Shown here one piece after another: positions 8,404 to 15,771 of a stretch of 64,000 nucleotides of DNA. The first letter of the stretch is position 1. Every line of letters begins with the position of its first letter. The position numbers and the translations under genes are program-made. The notes under the pieces were generated by a model. It searched no databases. It was not told where the DNA came from and saw only the letters and a program-made list of their open reading frames with translations. The stretch covers positions 133,997-197,996 of the forward strand of contig NZ_JAJSAQ010000001.1 of the NCBI RefSeq assembly GCF_021729075.1, written 5' to 3'. Source of the stretch: Microbulbifer guangxiensis. Its GTDB lineage: Bacteria; Pseudomonadota; Gammaproteobacteria; Pseudomonadales; Cellvibrionaceae.

Positions 8404-8928
8404 ATGGAATCTAGATCGAACTTTGTAACCGTTTTAGCTTGGATACTCATAATCGGATCTGCCTATTTATTCTTTCTTTCGGTTGTTAAGGTTCTATTGT
8501 TATCATCCATACCCGGTGGAGATGAGCTCTTTTCTGCAGCCGAAGGTCGCCCGTTCGTCATCCAATTCATGCTCGAGTATATGTATGTTTTCACGTATGG
8601 ATTCTGTGTTATTACTGCGTTCTCTTTCTTTGCTTCCATTGCACTTTTAAGGCGAAAAAACTGGGCGAGGTTCGCCCTGATCGTTGTCATGGCTTTTGGT
8701 GTACTTTGGCAGATAAGTAATTTAATTATGAAAGTTTACATGTTCACGCAGGTTTCTCCATATTTACCAGAAGAAGGGCTTGAGGAAATTGAGCGTATTA
8801 ATTCGATTCTTCGTTGGTTTAACTTTTTAAAGACGATTGTTGTAGCTAGCGTTTTTGCATGGATACTTAAAAAGCTATTGACTCACCCAGTTATCAACGA
8901 ATTTACACTTAACAATGCCAGGCAGTAA
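8404..8928 (+). CDS. Cassette 4 four-helix membrane protein, unknown function
   Basis: The 174-residue protein has four likely membrane helices, at about residues 8-34, 58-79, 92-118 and 146-163, and a charged loop after helix 3 (LPEEGLEEIERIN). It would sit in the inner membrane. The ATG at 8404 follows AAGGAAAG; the in-frame extension to 8374 would start inside attC 3 and is unlikely. The stop lies 15 bases inside attC 4, so the last residues (LNNARQ) are encoded by the recombination site itself. The family was not recognised. Confidence 0.75.
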   Translation: MESRSNFVTVLAWILIIGSAYLFFLSVVKVLLLSSIPGGDELFSAAEGRPFVIQFMLEYMYVFTYGFCVITAFSFFASIALLRRKNWARFALIVVMAFGVLWQISNLIMKVYMFTQVSPYLPEEGLEEIERINSILRWFNFLKTIVVASVFAWILKKLLTHPVINEFTLNNARQ

Positions 8929-9051
8929 AACTCCGGGCCTCCGGCCCTCCGTGGGACAGCTTACCTTGTGCACATTTTGCGCGGGTCGCTGCGCTCCCAG
9001 TTTCGCGCAAAATGCGCACAAGGTAAGCTGCCCCTGCTGGCGGCGTTAGGC
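8907..9051 (+). repeat. attC site 4 (145 bp)
   Basis: Left core ACTTAAC (8907) and right core GTTAGGC (9045) both fit the RYYYAAC/GTTRRRY consensus fully. The inner boxes GGCAG and CTGC pair, and the hairpin arms GGGACAGCTTACC and GGTAAGCTGCCC are nearly complementary. It overlaps the 3' end of the cassette 4 gene. Confidence 0.92.
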
Positions 9052-9084
9052 GTAAGACTTACCCACAAAGGAGGTGGAAATAGC

Positions 9085-9654
9085 ATGATGTATAGCGTGC
9101 CTTTTGAAGAAGTCAATGCATCTGAATATGAGAGGGAAATCAAAGCTTATGTACATACGAAATCTGATGTTAATTCGGTCGTTATTTCCCAAGCAGTCGT
9201 TAGATCTTTCTGGAGAGTGTTTGAGTTGGTTTTGAATTCTTGCCAACAAATGAAGCACTGTCATGGTGAACCTATCGGCTACTTCGCAGTTTTAGATGAG
9301 AAAATTAATTCTAAAAAAATCTCTGTCAAAGGAAAACTTAGCTGGGAGGATATGTATGGAGCTCGGTTTAGTTTTTTTCAGATTGATATAGATCGAAAAA
9401 GTCCAAAATTACTCTACTCAATAAAAATTCTCCGTCGAAGTACTAAAGTTAAAAAACAAGCGATTTATATCGGGAAGACGCACTCTGATTGGCTTGTTGG
9501 GTACAGAGCAATCGATTTCGAGTTTCCAGCTTATGGCCCCGATTTGTACAGCCCTGGTGAATCCCTGCCTCGACGCCTAGAAGAGAGTGATCCTAGTTTT
9601 GATAATTTGGAAGAATTTAGGAAGCGACGTAAGAAACTTAGGGAAGGAAAATGA
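9085..9654 (+). CDS. Cassette 5 hypothetical protein
   Basis: The 189-residue soluble protein is rich in charged residues and has a strongly basic C-terminus (EFRKRRKKLREGK). No signal peptide, membrane segment or known motif is visible. The start is fixed by a strong AAGGAGGTG eight bases before ATG 9085 (a second ATG follows directly). The frame open upstream from 8968 runs through attC 4 and is an artefact. The stop overlaps ATGA with a small downstream frame. Its function is unknown. Confidence 0.75.
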   Translation: MMYSVPFEEVNASEYEREIKAYVHTKSDVNSVVISQAVVRSFWRVFELVLNSCQQMKHCHGEPIGYFAVLDEKINSKKISVKGKLSWEDMYGARFSFFQIDIDRKSPKLLYSIKILRRSTKVKKQAIYIGKTHSDWLVGYRAIDFEFPAYGPDLYSPGESLPRRLEESDPSFDNLEEFRKRRKKLREGK

Positions 9655-9749
9655 CAGCCGTAGAAAGTTTGCGTAAGAGCTTTAGGAAATTTTCCACTGA
9701 GAGTTTGAACTCATTACTGCGGGCCTATCTCAGCTTGGAGCACACATAA
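9651..9749 (+). CDS. Cassette 5 second small frame (32 residues)
   Basis: This frame starts with ATG overlapping the stop of the 189-residue gene (ATGA) and ends with TAA inside the left core of attC 5. The peptide (TAVESLRKSFRKFSTESLNS...) is amphipathic with basic residues. AGGGAAGG lies just upstream. The translational coupling and the stop at the attC edge are the only evidence that it is real; it may be the C-terminal remnant of a frameshifted gene. Confidence 0.4.
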   Translation: MTAVESLRKSFRKFSTESLNSLLRAYLSLEHT

Positions 9750-9836
9750 CAAACGGCTGTTATCGCCCCTGCGGGGCTGGAACGGCCTTTCCGCCACTTC
9801 GCGGCTACAAGTCCGCCCCAAAGCCGGGCGTTATTG
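9744..9836 (+). repeat. attC site 5 (93 bp)
   Basis: Left core ACATAAC (9744), right core GTTATTG (9830), inner boxes ACGGCT and AGCCGGG. Its left core is not the complement of the cassette 5 start (GTTAGGC), unlike the other cassettes. That suggests cassette 5 is a fusion or has been altered. Confidence 0.8.
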
Positions 9837-9922
9837 GTCTGAACGGCGTCTTTATCCAAGTTGATCCTTGGAATTTTGTGCAAAAAACGCCTTTTATAGA
9901 GCGGGGAATAGTTGTGGTCGAT

Positions 9923-10135
9923 ATGGTTCTGGAGTCGAAGATCAAATGTCCAAACTGTGGCCACAAGAAATCGGAAACTATGCCTACCGACTTTTGCCAG
10001 TATTTCTATGAGTGTGAGTCTTGCGGTAGGTTGCTAGAACCGAAACAGGGTGACTGCTGTGTCTTCTGTTCATACGGTACAGTACCGTGTCCACCCCTTC
10101 AGAAGGGGACCGGGTGCTGTGCCGCTGACCAATAA
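9923..10135 (+). CDS. GDCCVxC-domain small protein (cassette 6)
   Basis: The 70-residue cysteine-rich protein has a CPNCG zinc-ribbon-like pair, CESCG, then GDCCVFCSYGTVPCPPLQ near the C-terminus. This matches the GDCCVxC family, some members of which are selenoproteins and which often accompany metal-resistance genes. Here every cysteine is TGC or TGT and there is no in-frame TGA, so this is a cysteine form. ATG 9923 gives the usual length; upstream in-frame alternatives exist. The stop is at the left core of attC 6. A metal- or redox-related role is inferred from the family only. Confidence 0.75.
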   Translation: MVLESKIKCPNCGHKKSETMPTDFCQYFYECESCGRLLEPKQGDCCVFCSYGTVPCPPLQKGTGCCAADQ

Positions 10136-10187
10136 CAAATTTAGGCAGTCGACGCACTAGGGTGCGTGTCTGCAGAAAGCGTTATGC
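10130..10187 (+). repeat. attC site 6 (58 bp)
   Basis: This is a short, classic attC: left core CAATAAC (10130), right core GTTATGC (10181), inner boxes GGCAG and CTGC, central arm GACGCAC/GGTGCGTG. Its left core is the exact complement of the cassette 6 start. Confidence 0.9.
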
Positions 10188-10215
10188 CACTTGATTCATC
10201 TTGGTAAATTTCTTT

Positions 10216-10500
10216 ATGAAGTACATATTCCCTTTGATTCTTTTAGCTGGACTTTGTGCATGTGCCGTTTCCGAAGAGAAGCAAGCGGCAATCAAAGTGC
10301 ATGAAGAGGCGGCTAAGGCGGCTGAAAGAAGGGCGCAAGTACATGGAACTCTTCCCGGTACACCAGAGAACATCGAAGGGATTGAGAGGGCCAGAAAACA
10401 GGCAAGAAATGAAAGGGCTGCGGCAAGGGAGTTAAAGAAAACCCCAATTTCTGATTTCTTTGATGGTATTTTTGACGCAGTATTCAAGCAAGAGCATTAG
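10216..10500 (+). CDS. Cassette 7 small lipoprotein
   Basis: The 94-residue protein has a signal peptide (KYIFPLILLAGLCAC) ending in a lipobox, so it should be lipid-anchored. The mature part is a long charged helix rich in Ala, Glu, Arg and Lys (residues about 20-75), probably coiled-coil, ending ISDFFDGIFDAVFKQEH. ATG 10216 starts the signal peptide directly; a TTG at 10201 would add five residues. It lies between core sites 10181 and 10650. The family was not recognised. Confidence 0.7.
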   Translation: MKYIFPLILLAGLCACAVSEEKQAAIKVHEEAAKAAERRAQVHGTLPGTPENIEGIERARKQARNERAAARELKKTPISDFFDGIFDAVFKQEH

Positions 10501-10509
10501 AGTTTTCAT

Positions 10510-10656
10510 TCATAACAAACCTATGCAGTTTGCTACGGCCCCTGGCGGGGCCACTGCGGGACGCCCAGCGCTGTACACATATCGTGCTGCTCGCTGCGCT
10601 CCCTTCATAGCACAATATGTGTACAGTATTGGTCGCCCCTGCTGCGGGCGTTCTCT
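10510..10656 (+). repeat. attC site 7 (147 bp), right end of the array
   Basis: Left core TCATAAC (10510). The right core reads GTTCTCT (10650), which departs from GTTRRRY, as expected where the bases after GTT come from the chromosome and not from another cassette. It shares GCTGCGCTCCC with attC 3 and 4. Confidence 0.82.
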
Positions 10657-10728
10657 TTGCGAGTAAATTCAGCAACGATTCAGTTGTGCCGGGTTAAAAA
10701 GCAGGTGTGAATCCAAGGAATACGCACC

Positions 10729-11727
10729 ATGCGCCAGGTCCCATACCGATTACTCGCCGCTCTCACGATCACTTTGACGCTCAGTGGCTGTGTCACCTAC
10801 CCAGCAGGCCCGCCGGTGGTCGGCGGGAGCACCTATGTCCGGAAGGCTCCTCCAGTTTACTCCTATTCAGTGATCACAGATCCCGGCTATCGCTACTACG
10901 ACGATACCCTCGGCGTTTACGTGTTCTACGACCGCAGTGACGTTTTCTATCGACAGGGGCGTTACTATCGTTGGTATCAGGACCATTGGATCAGTGCCAA
11001 TCACTGGGCTGGCCCTTGGTATCCAGCCCCGAATCTGACTATCTCGGGAAGCTTCAATGACCGCTGGCATTCGCGCTTGCGCCGCCATGGCCATCACTAC
11101 GCCGGAGGACACCACTACAGACCCCCGCGCCGGCACGGTCATGACGATGGCTACAATCGGCGGGACTGGCACGACAGCAGCGCGTATCGACATGATCGTC
11201 GTGAGAAGGGCCAGGATCATCGTGAGAAGGTTCGGGATCGTCGCGAGATAGTTCAGGATCGTCGTGAGAAGGTTCGGGATCGTCGTGAGAGGGACCAAGA
11301 TCGTGGTCTAGGCGGTAAACATGGGTTTGCTGGTATAGCCGAGCAAAAACGGCGGGCGCCTCAGATGGACAACCGGGGAGGGGATCGCCGCAATGAACGC
11401 CGTAATGACCGCCGGAACCCGCATCGGGACGAGGGCACAGTTAAACTTGGCGACAAGCCCACCGGCAGTCGCGGCCCTCGAGTTGTTCCTGTATCAGAAC
11501 GTACGGCGCACGATCGCCGCACGGTGCGCGACAGGCTGAAGCCACAAGCCCAGCGCGGCCAGCCCCAGCCCCAGCACAATGCGCCAACTGATCGGCGCAA
11601 TACTGCCGCGAAACCAGCTCCGCACCAGAAGCGCGAGCAACCAAAGAACGAGCAGCCAAAGAAAAAGGAAAAGGAAAAGAAGTCCAAAAAGAAAACGGAT
11701 AAGCGTGATCAGGTACGCCGGGTGTGA
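10729..11727 (+). CDS. Basic repeat-containing lipoprotein, unknown function
   Basis: The 332-residue product has a lipoprotein signal (LLAALTITLTLSGC), then a Tyr/Trp-rich region (about 40-110: YYDDTLGVYVFYDRSD, GRYYRWYQDHWIS) and a His/Arg-rich region. Next come five imperfect heptapeptide repeats of the type DRREKVR (about 156-190), and finally a Lys/Arg/Gln-rich low-complexity tail ending in poly-Lys. ATG 10729 follows AAGGAA by eight bases. The strong positive charge suggests binding to an anionic envelope polymer or nucleic acid (inference). It is the first chromosomal gene after the cassette array. Confidence 0.7.
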   Translation: MRQVPYRLLAALTITLTLSGCVTYPAGPPVVGGSTYVRKAPPVYSYSVITDPGYRYYDDTLGVYVFYDRSDVFYRQGRYYRWYQDHWISANHWAGPWYPAPNLTISGSFNDRWHSRLRRHGHHYAGGHHYRPPRRHGHDDGYNRRDWHDSSAYRHDRREKGQDHREKVRDRREIVQDRREKVRDRRERDQDRGLGGKHGFAGIAEQKRRAPQMDNRGGDRRNERRNDRRNPHRDEGTVKLGDKPTGSRGPRVVPVSERTAHDRRTVRDRLKPQAQRGQPQPQHNAPTDRRNTAAKPAPHQKREQPKNEQPKKKEKEKKSKKKTDKRDQVRRV

Positions 11728-11773
11728 GAGCCGCTTACCCGCCGGTCCAACGAAGCACGCCTAATCTAGGGGT

Positions 11774-11944
11774 TTAGCAATTACCTTTCTTGGCCTGTCC
11801 CGGCGGGCAGTGCTTCTGGTTCCCGCCAACAATGACGCCAGGGACTAGTACCTTGGCAGGCTTCATCTCCAGGCTGGGGCCAACAACTGCGCAGCCGTTA
11901 AGAAAAGCCGTAGCGCACAGGACCAGAGCGATTTTTAGTTTCAT
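11774..11944 (-). CDS. Small lipoprotein with CPPGQAKKG tail
   Basis: The 56-residue protein has a lipoprotein signal (KLKIALVLCATAFLNGC) and a short mature part ending KHCPPGQAKKGNC. Similar tails, remembered from small gammaproteobacterial envelope proteins, support a real gene. ATG 11944 starts the signal; a longer frame to 11977 adds an unlikely N-terminus. It is convergent with the repeat lipoprotein. Its function is unknown. Confidence 0.6.
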   Translation of the reverse strand: MKLKIALVLCATAFLNGCAVVGPSLEMKPAKVLVPGVIVGGNQKHCPPGQAKKGNC

Positions 11945-12112
11945 AAGAATACTTTGCTGGGTGGGTTTTGCCGCCATGCTAAAGTCTGCGTTGCTTGAGG
12001 TCTATTTATCTCCCGGGTTTTTGCCCAAATTTGAGGGCCGTTTCTCACTGCAATCCTTCCGAAGTGCGGCTGATCACAGAGTGAGTGCGGAGTGTGCCAC
12101 AGGTATGAATCC

Positions 12113-12163
12113 GCTATACGGAATATAGGCATGTGAGTCTTAAGGGCGCCGAGGTGTAGCCGG
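12113..12163 (+). pseudogene. 51 bp remnant similar to an internal part of polB
   Basis: Bases 12113-12163 match 13823-13873 inside polB at about 45 of 51 positions with no gap, including a long shared AAGGGCGCCGAGGTG run. The match covers the codons for GYTEYRQVRLKGAEVQP, but here the frame is broken by stop codons (TAG). The rest of the 11945-12209 gap shows no gene. Confidence 0.65.
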
Positions 12164-12209
12164 AGGGCAGTTCGGAGGGCACAAAGAATCGACCGGTCTT
12201 TCACATCAA

Positions 12210-12232
12210 TAAAAAAGGGCGCCGAAGCGCCC
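12210..12232 (-). terminator. Terminator of the OmpW-like gene
   Basis: A GGGCGC/GCGCCC stem on the minus strand is followed by a run of T (read as AAAAAA at 12211-12216). It lies 26 bases after the stop of the minus-strand gene. Confidence 0.75.
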
Positions 12233-12257
12233 AAGATAATCTGCCGAATTTGGAGCA

Positions 12258-13067
12258 TCAGAAGGAGAACTTATAGCCCACTGAGAGGTTGAGCGTCCAT
12301 GGGTCATAGATGTAGTCCCCGGAATAGGACTCGATAAACGGCTCTACATCCGGGGGCGGCGGAACATCATCCAGAAGCCGTAACCGAATATCTGTCGTGG
12401 ATCGCGCGTAAACCGCGGCGACATTTACCAGCCAGGCGCTATCGCGTCCGAAATTGAAATCCATACCTGCTTGCCAGGTATAACCCCAGGATGACCCCAT
12501 ATCGAAGTCGCCGCGTAAATCAAATTCAGCCAGGTCGTCCTGCACTCTACGACCAGGTCCACTTGTACTGAAGTCGGTATAGCTGATTCCGCCACCTATA
12601 TAGGGCTGAATCAGGCAGGTCTCATCCAGGGGGTAGAATTTCAGGCTTGCGGTGCTGATATCGGCATCAAAGCTTACTACATCACGATATTCGAACTCTT
12701 CGAAACCCAATGAGAAAAGGCGGTCAGCGTGACTGCTGGTATGCGGGTCACCGTCCATATAGCCAAGCTCGAAGCCCAAATGCTCTACTGGTTTCCACTC
12801 GAAGTTGAAATACCAACCCCACTCGGAACCTGGATCAACGGTAGAGCGAAATGCATCGAAATTCTGGAAGGTGTCATCGACAAAGCTAACCTTGTCATCT
12901 CCTGCGGAAATGTAGTATCCACCGGCGCGGACGATAAAATCCTGCTTCATGGATGGCACGTAACCGGATCTGGGGGGCTCGTAACCGGAACCACCTGCCA
13001 ACGCCACGCTGGAAACCGCCAGTGCCAGCGGTGCCAAAACGGGTGCAATAAAACGTATCCCTTTCAT
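12258..13067 (-). CDS. OmpW-family outer-membrane beta-barrel protein
   Basis: The 269-residue protein has a signal peptide (cleaved near ALAGG, residue ~25), alternating aromatic/hydrophobic strands, and a C-terminus NLSVGYKFSF ending in Phe, as required for barrel insertion. Segments such as FIVRAGGYYIS, GFELGYMDGD and QPYIGGGISYTDF fit the OmpW family, whose members form small hydrophobic-solute channels. The start ATG follows AAGGAGTTACC. It is a single-gene unit with its own terminator. The family assignment is likely; the substrate is unknown. Confidence 0.75.
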   Translation of the reverse strand: MKGIRFIAPVLAPLALAVSSVALAGGSGYEPPRSGYVPSMKQDFIVRAGGYYISAGDDKVSFVDDTFQNFDAFRSTVDPGSEWGWYFNFEWKPVEHLGFELGYMDGDPHTSSHADRLFSLGFEEFEYRDVVSFDADISTASLKFYPLDETCLIQPYIGGGISYTDFSTSGPGRRVQDDLAEFDLRGDFDMGSSWGYTWQAGMDFNFGRDSAWLVNVAAVYARSTTDIRLRLLDDVPPPPDVEPFIESYSGDYIYDPWTLNLSVGYKFSF

Positions 13068-13350
13068 TAAGGTAACTCCTTTTATACCTTGGGCAAAAAT
13101 GAGGCTCAGGAAGCCCTCTAAAAGTGTAATAACGTAATTTCACGCCTGTGGAGAAGAGGGCTAAATCTACGCCTGTTGACGTTTTTTCACACTAATTTGG
13201 CAGCTAATCTCCCCATGAGGTATTCACCTGACTGTTGCCTCCTGGATTCTGGGAATAAGTTGAGCTGCTTTCGATGGATTTCCCGATCTTTGTATTTCGG
13301 CTTGTGCAGGCGCCAAAGCCCTATTATCCAGCCCCAGCTGCTGCTGATAT

Positions 13351-13366
13351 CTGTGCATTTATCCAG
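13351..13366 (+). promoter_or_regulatory. LexA-box candidate upstream of polB
   Basis: CTGTGCATTTATCCAG fits the LexA consensus CTG-N10-CAG with an AT-rich centre and TA flanks. It lies 60 bases before the polB start. In E. coli polB (dinA) is SOS-induced, so regulation here would be as expected. The remainder of 13068-13425 shows no gene. Confidence 0.6.
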
Positions 13367-13425
13367 TAGAATGGCCCCCGTCATCTACAAAAGCCCCAAC
13401 CCAAGCCTTAAACCAGTACAGTCTC

Positions 13426-15771
13426 TTGCCTCAAGGATTCCTCCTCAGCCGCCACAGCTTTGACCAGCGCGGCAGCACCTGCATCCACTACTGGCTGGCC
13501 ACACCCGAGGGGCCGGTCAAGCTGGTCATTGAGGGCGAGCGCCCGGTCTTTATGGTGAGGGTGGCTGACCGCCCTCAGGTAGCCCAGGCCTTGGTCGGTG
13601 TGCCCTGTGATTGGCAGCAGCTGGGCTTTCAGACCTTTTGCCGCGAGGAAGCGGCCATGCTGTATTTTCCCACTATCGACGCCCACCGCCGGGCCCAGGC
13701 CCTGTTGCAAACTCGCGGCATCGAGGTGTTTGAAGCGGACTTTCGTCTCCACGACCGTTACCTGATGGAGCGCTTTGCCCGGGGTGGCCTCTACTTTGAA
13801 GGTGTGGCCCTGGCCAGAGGGGGCTATACGGAATATCGGCAGGTGCGCCTCAAGGGCGCCGAGGTGCAGCCGGATTTCAAGGTGGTTTCCCTGGATGTGG
13901 AGTGCTCCGGGCAGGGTGAGCTGTATTCCATCGGTCTCTACGGGCATGGCGTGGAAGAGGTGCTGATGGTGGGCCAGCCTGAAAGTGCTGACACCACCAT
14001 CCACTGGGTGGATGACGAACGTGCACTGCTCGAGGCTCTGGAGGCCAGGATCCAAAGCCTGGACCCGGACATCATCATCGGCTGGGCTGTGGTGGACTTT
14101 GATTTTCGACTGCTGCTGAAACGGGCCGGGCGCCATGGCCTGCGCCTGAAGTTGGGGCGCGGTGGTACCGATGCCCGCTGGCGGGATGGCCGGGAAGGCA
14201 GCCAGGGCTTCGTGACGCTGCCGGGGAGGGTGGTACTGGATGGCATCGACGGACTGAAGAACGCCACTTACAACTTTGAAAGCTTCAGCCTGGAGTTCGT
14301 GGCCCAGACGCTGCTGGGCCGGGGCAAGGACACCGAAGACGTGGACAACCGCCTGGCGGCGATTGAACACGACTTTCGCCATAACAAACCCAAACTGGCC
14401 GCCTACAACCTGGAAGACTGCCGCCTGGTCTGGGATATATTCCAGCACACCCGTTTGCTGGATTACCTGCGCCTGCGGGCCCAGCTCACGGGGCTGGAGC
14501 TCGACCGCAGCGGCGGCTCGGTGGCAGCCTTTACCAACCTCTACCTGCCCAGGCTACACCGCAGCCGCTATGTGGCGCCCAACGTACCGGCCGACGGCGG
14601 CCTGGCCAGCCCGGGCGGCTATGTGATGGACTCCCGGCCGGGCCTGTACGACAACGTGCTGGTGCTGGACTTCAAGAGCCTGTACCCCAGCATCATCCGT
14701 ACCTTCAAAATCGATCCTATGGGGCTGGTTGAGGGCTTGTCGGAGGACGATGCCATTCCCGGTTTTCGCGGCGCGCGCTTTTCCCGTGACAAGCATTTCC
14801 TGCCGGACATCATTACCAACCTCTGGGCCCAGCGGGACATAGCCAAGCAGGAGCAGGATGCCGCACGCTCCCAGGCCATCAAGATCATCATGAACTCTTT
14901 CTACGGGGTACTCGGAAGTGGGGGCTGCCGTTTTTACGATACGCGCCTGGCCAGCTCCATCACCCTGCGCGGCCACGAGATCATGCAGCAAACAGCCCGC
15001 TGGATCGAGGAGCTGGGTCACCAGGTAATCTACGGCGATACCGATTCCACCTTTGTGTGGCTGAGCGGCCGACCGAGCCTGGAAGAGGCCGACGCGATCG
15101 GCAAGAGTCTCGCCCACGAGGTCAACACGCGCTGGCAGAACAAGCTCAAAGACGAGCTGGCGCTGGAGTGCGAACTGGAGCTGGAATTCGAAACCCACTA
15201 TCAGCGCTTCTTGATGCCCACCATTCGCGGCTCGGAGGCCGGCTCCAAGAAGCGCTATGCGGGCCTGGTGGTGAGCGGGGATGAGGAAAAGCTGGTATTC
15301 AAGGGCCTGGAAACGGTACGCAGCGACTGGACGGCCCTGGCCAAGCAGTTCCAGACCCAACTCTACGGGATGGTGTTTCACGGTGAAGACCCGTCCGACT
15401 ATATCCGCGAGATGGTGGAGAAAACCCGGGCAGGGGAGATGGACGAACAACTGGTGTATCGCAAGCGACTCAGGCGCAAGCTGGAGCAATACGTCAAAAA
15501 CGTGCCCCCCCAGGTGCGCGCGGCAAGACTGGCCGATGAGCACCGCCGCCAGCAGGGGCTTTCACCCCGCTACCAGAACAAGGGCTGGATTCGTTACGTG
15601 AACACCCTGAATGGGCCGGAGCCGGTGGATTACCGCCAGTCACCGATCGATTATCAGCACTATATCGACAGGCAACTCAAACCGGTGGCCGATGCCATAT
15701 TGCCCTTCATCGATCTGGATTTTGATAGCCTGGTGGATGGCCAGCTGGGTCTGTTCGGAGGAGCGGAGTGA
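13426..15771 (+). CDS. polB: DNA polymerase II
   Basis: Family B polymerase of 781 residues with 3'-5' proofreading, acting in replication restart and translesion synthesis. Exonuclease motifs: LDVECSG (157-159), DPDIIIGW..DFDF (213-226) and YNLEDC (327-332). Polymerase motifs: A VLDFKSLYPSII (413-424), B KIIMNSFYGVLGS (486-498) and C YGDTDST (536-542). All catalytic acids are present. TTG 13426 gives the expected N-terminus (QGFLLSRH..YWLAT), and no upstream in-frame ATG was found. The stop overlaps the next gene. A LexA-box candidate lies upstream. Confidence 0.95.
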   Translation: MPQGFLLSRHSFDQRGSTCIHYWLATPEGPVKLVIEGERPVFMVRVADRPQVAQALVGVPCDWQQLGFQTFCREEAAMLYFPTIDAHRRAQALLQTRGIEVFEADFRLHDRYLMERFARGGLYFEGVALARGGYTEYRQVRLKGAEVQPDFKVVSLDVECSGQGELYSIGLYGHGVEEVLMVGQPESADTTIHWVDDERALLEALEARIQSLDPDIIIGWAVVDFDFRLLLKRAGRHGLRLKLGRGGTDARWRDGREGSQGFVTLPGRVVLDGIDGLKNATYNFESFSLEFVAQTLLGRGKDTEDVDNRLAAIEHDFRHNKPKLAAYNLEDCRLVWDIFQHTRLLDYLRLRAQLTGLELDRSGGSVAAFTNLYLPRLHRSRYVAPNVPADGGLASPGGYVMDSRPGLYDNVLVLDFKSLYPSIIRTFKIDPMGLVEGLSEDDAIPGFRGARFSRDKHFLPDIITNLWAQRDIAKQEQDAARSQAIKIIMNSFYGVLGSGGCRFYDTRLASSITLRGHEIMQQTARWIEELGHQVIYGDTDSTFVWLSGRPSLEEADAIGKSLAHEVNTRWQNKLKDELALECELELEFETHYQRFLMPTIRGSEAGSKKRYAGLVVSGDEEKLVFKGLETVRSDWTALAKQFQTQLYGMVFHGEDPSDYIREMVEKTRAGEMDEQLVYRKRLRRKLEQYVKNVPPQVRAARLADEHRRQQGLSPRYQNKGWIRYVNTLNGPEPVDYRQSPIDYQHYIDRQLKPVADAILPFIDLDFDSLVDGQLGLFGGAE

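Larger units (their letters stand above)
6682..10656 (+). mobile_element. Integron gene-cassette array without integrase (CALIN), seven cassettes
   Basis: Seven cassettes begin at core sites GTT at 6682, 7148, 7614, 8379, 9045, 9830 and 10181, and the array closes at 10650. Each ends in an attC site, and the recognisable genes read left to right. The first seven bases of cassettes 1, 2, 3, 4 and 6 are the exact reverse complement of the left core of their own attC: GTTAGTG/CACTAAC, GTTATGT/ACATAAC, GTTATAC/GTATAAC, GTTAAGT/ACTTAAC and GTTATTG/CAATAAC. This is what circular excision predicts. Cassette 7 has one mismatch and cassette 5 does not match. No integron integrase or phage gene is visible within 6 kb on the left or anywhere else in the window. 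Confidence 0.9.

Noticed and set aside
9923..10135. Selenoprotein version of the GDCCVxC protein
   Set aside because: All positions in the motif are TGC or TGT and no in-frame TGA or SECIS-like hairpin is needed to explain the gene.
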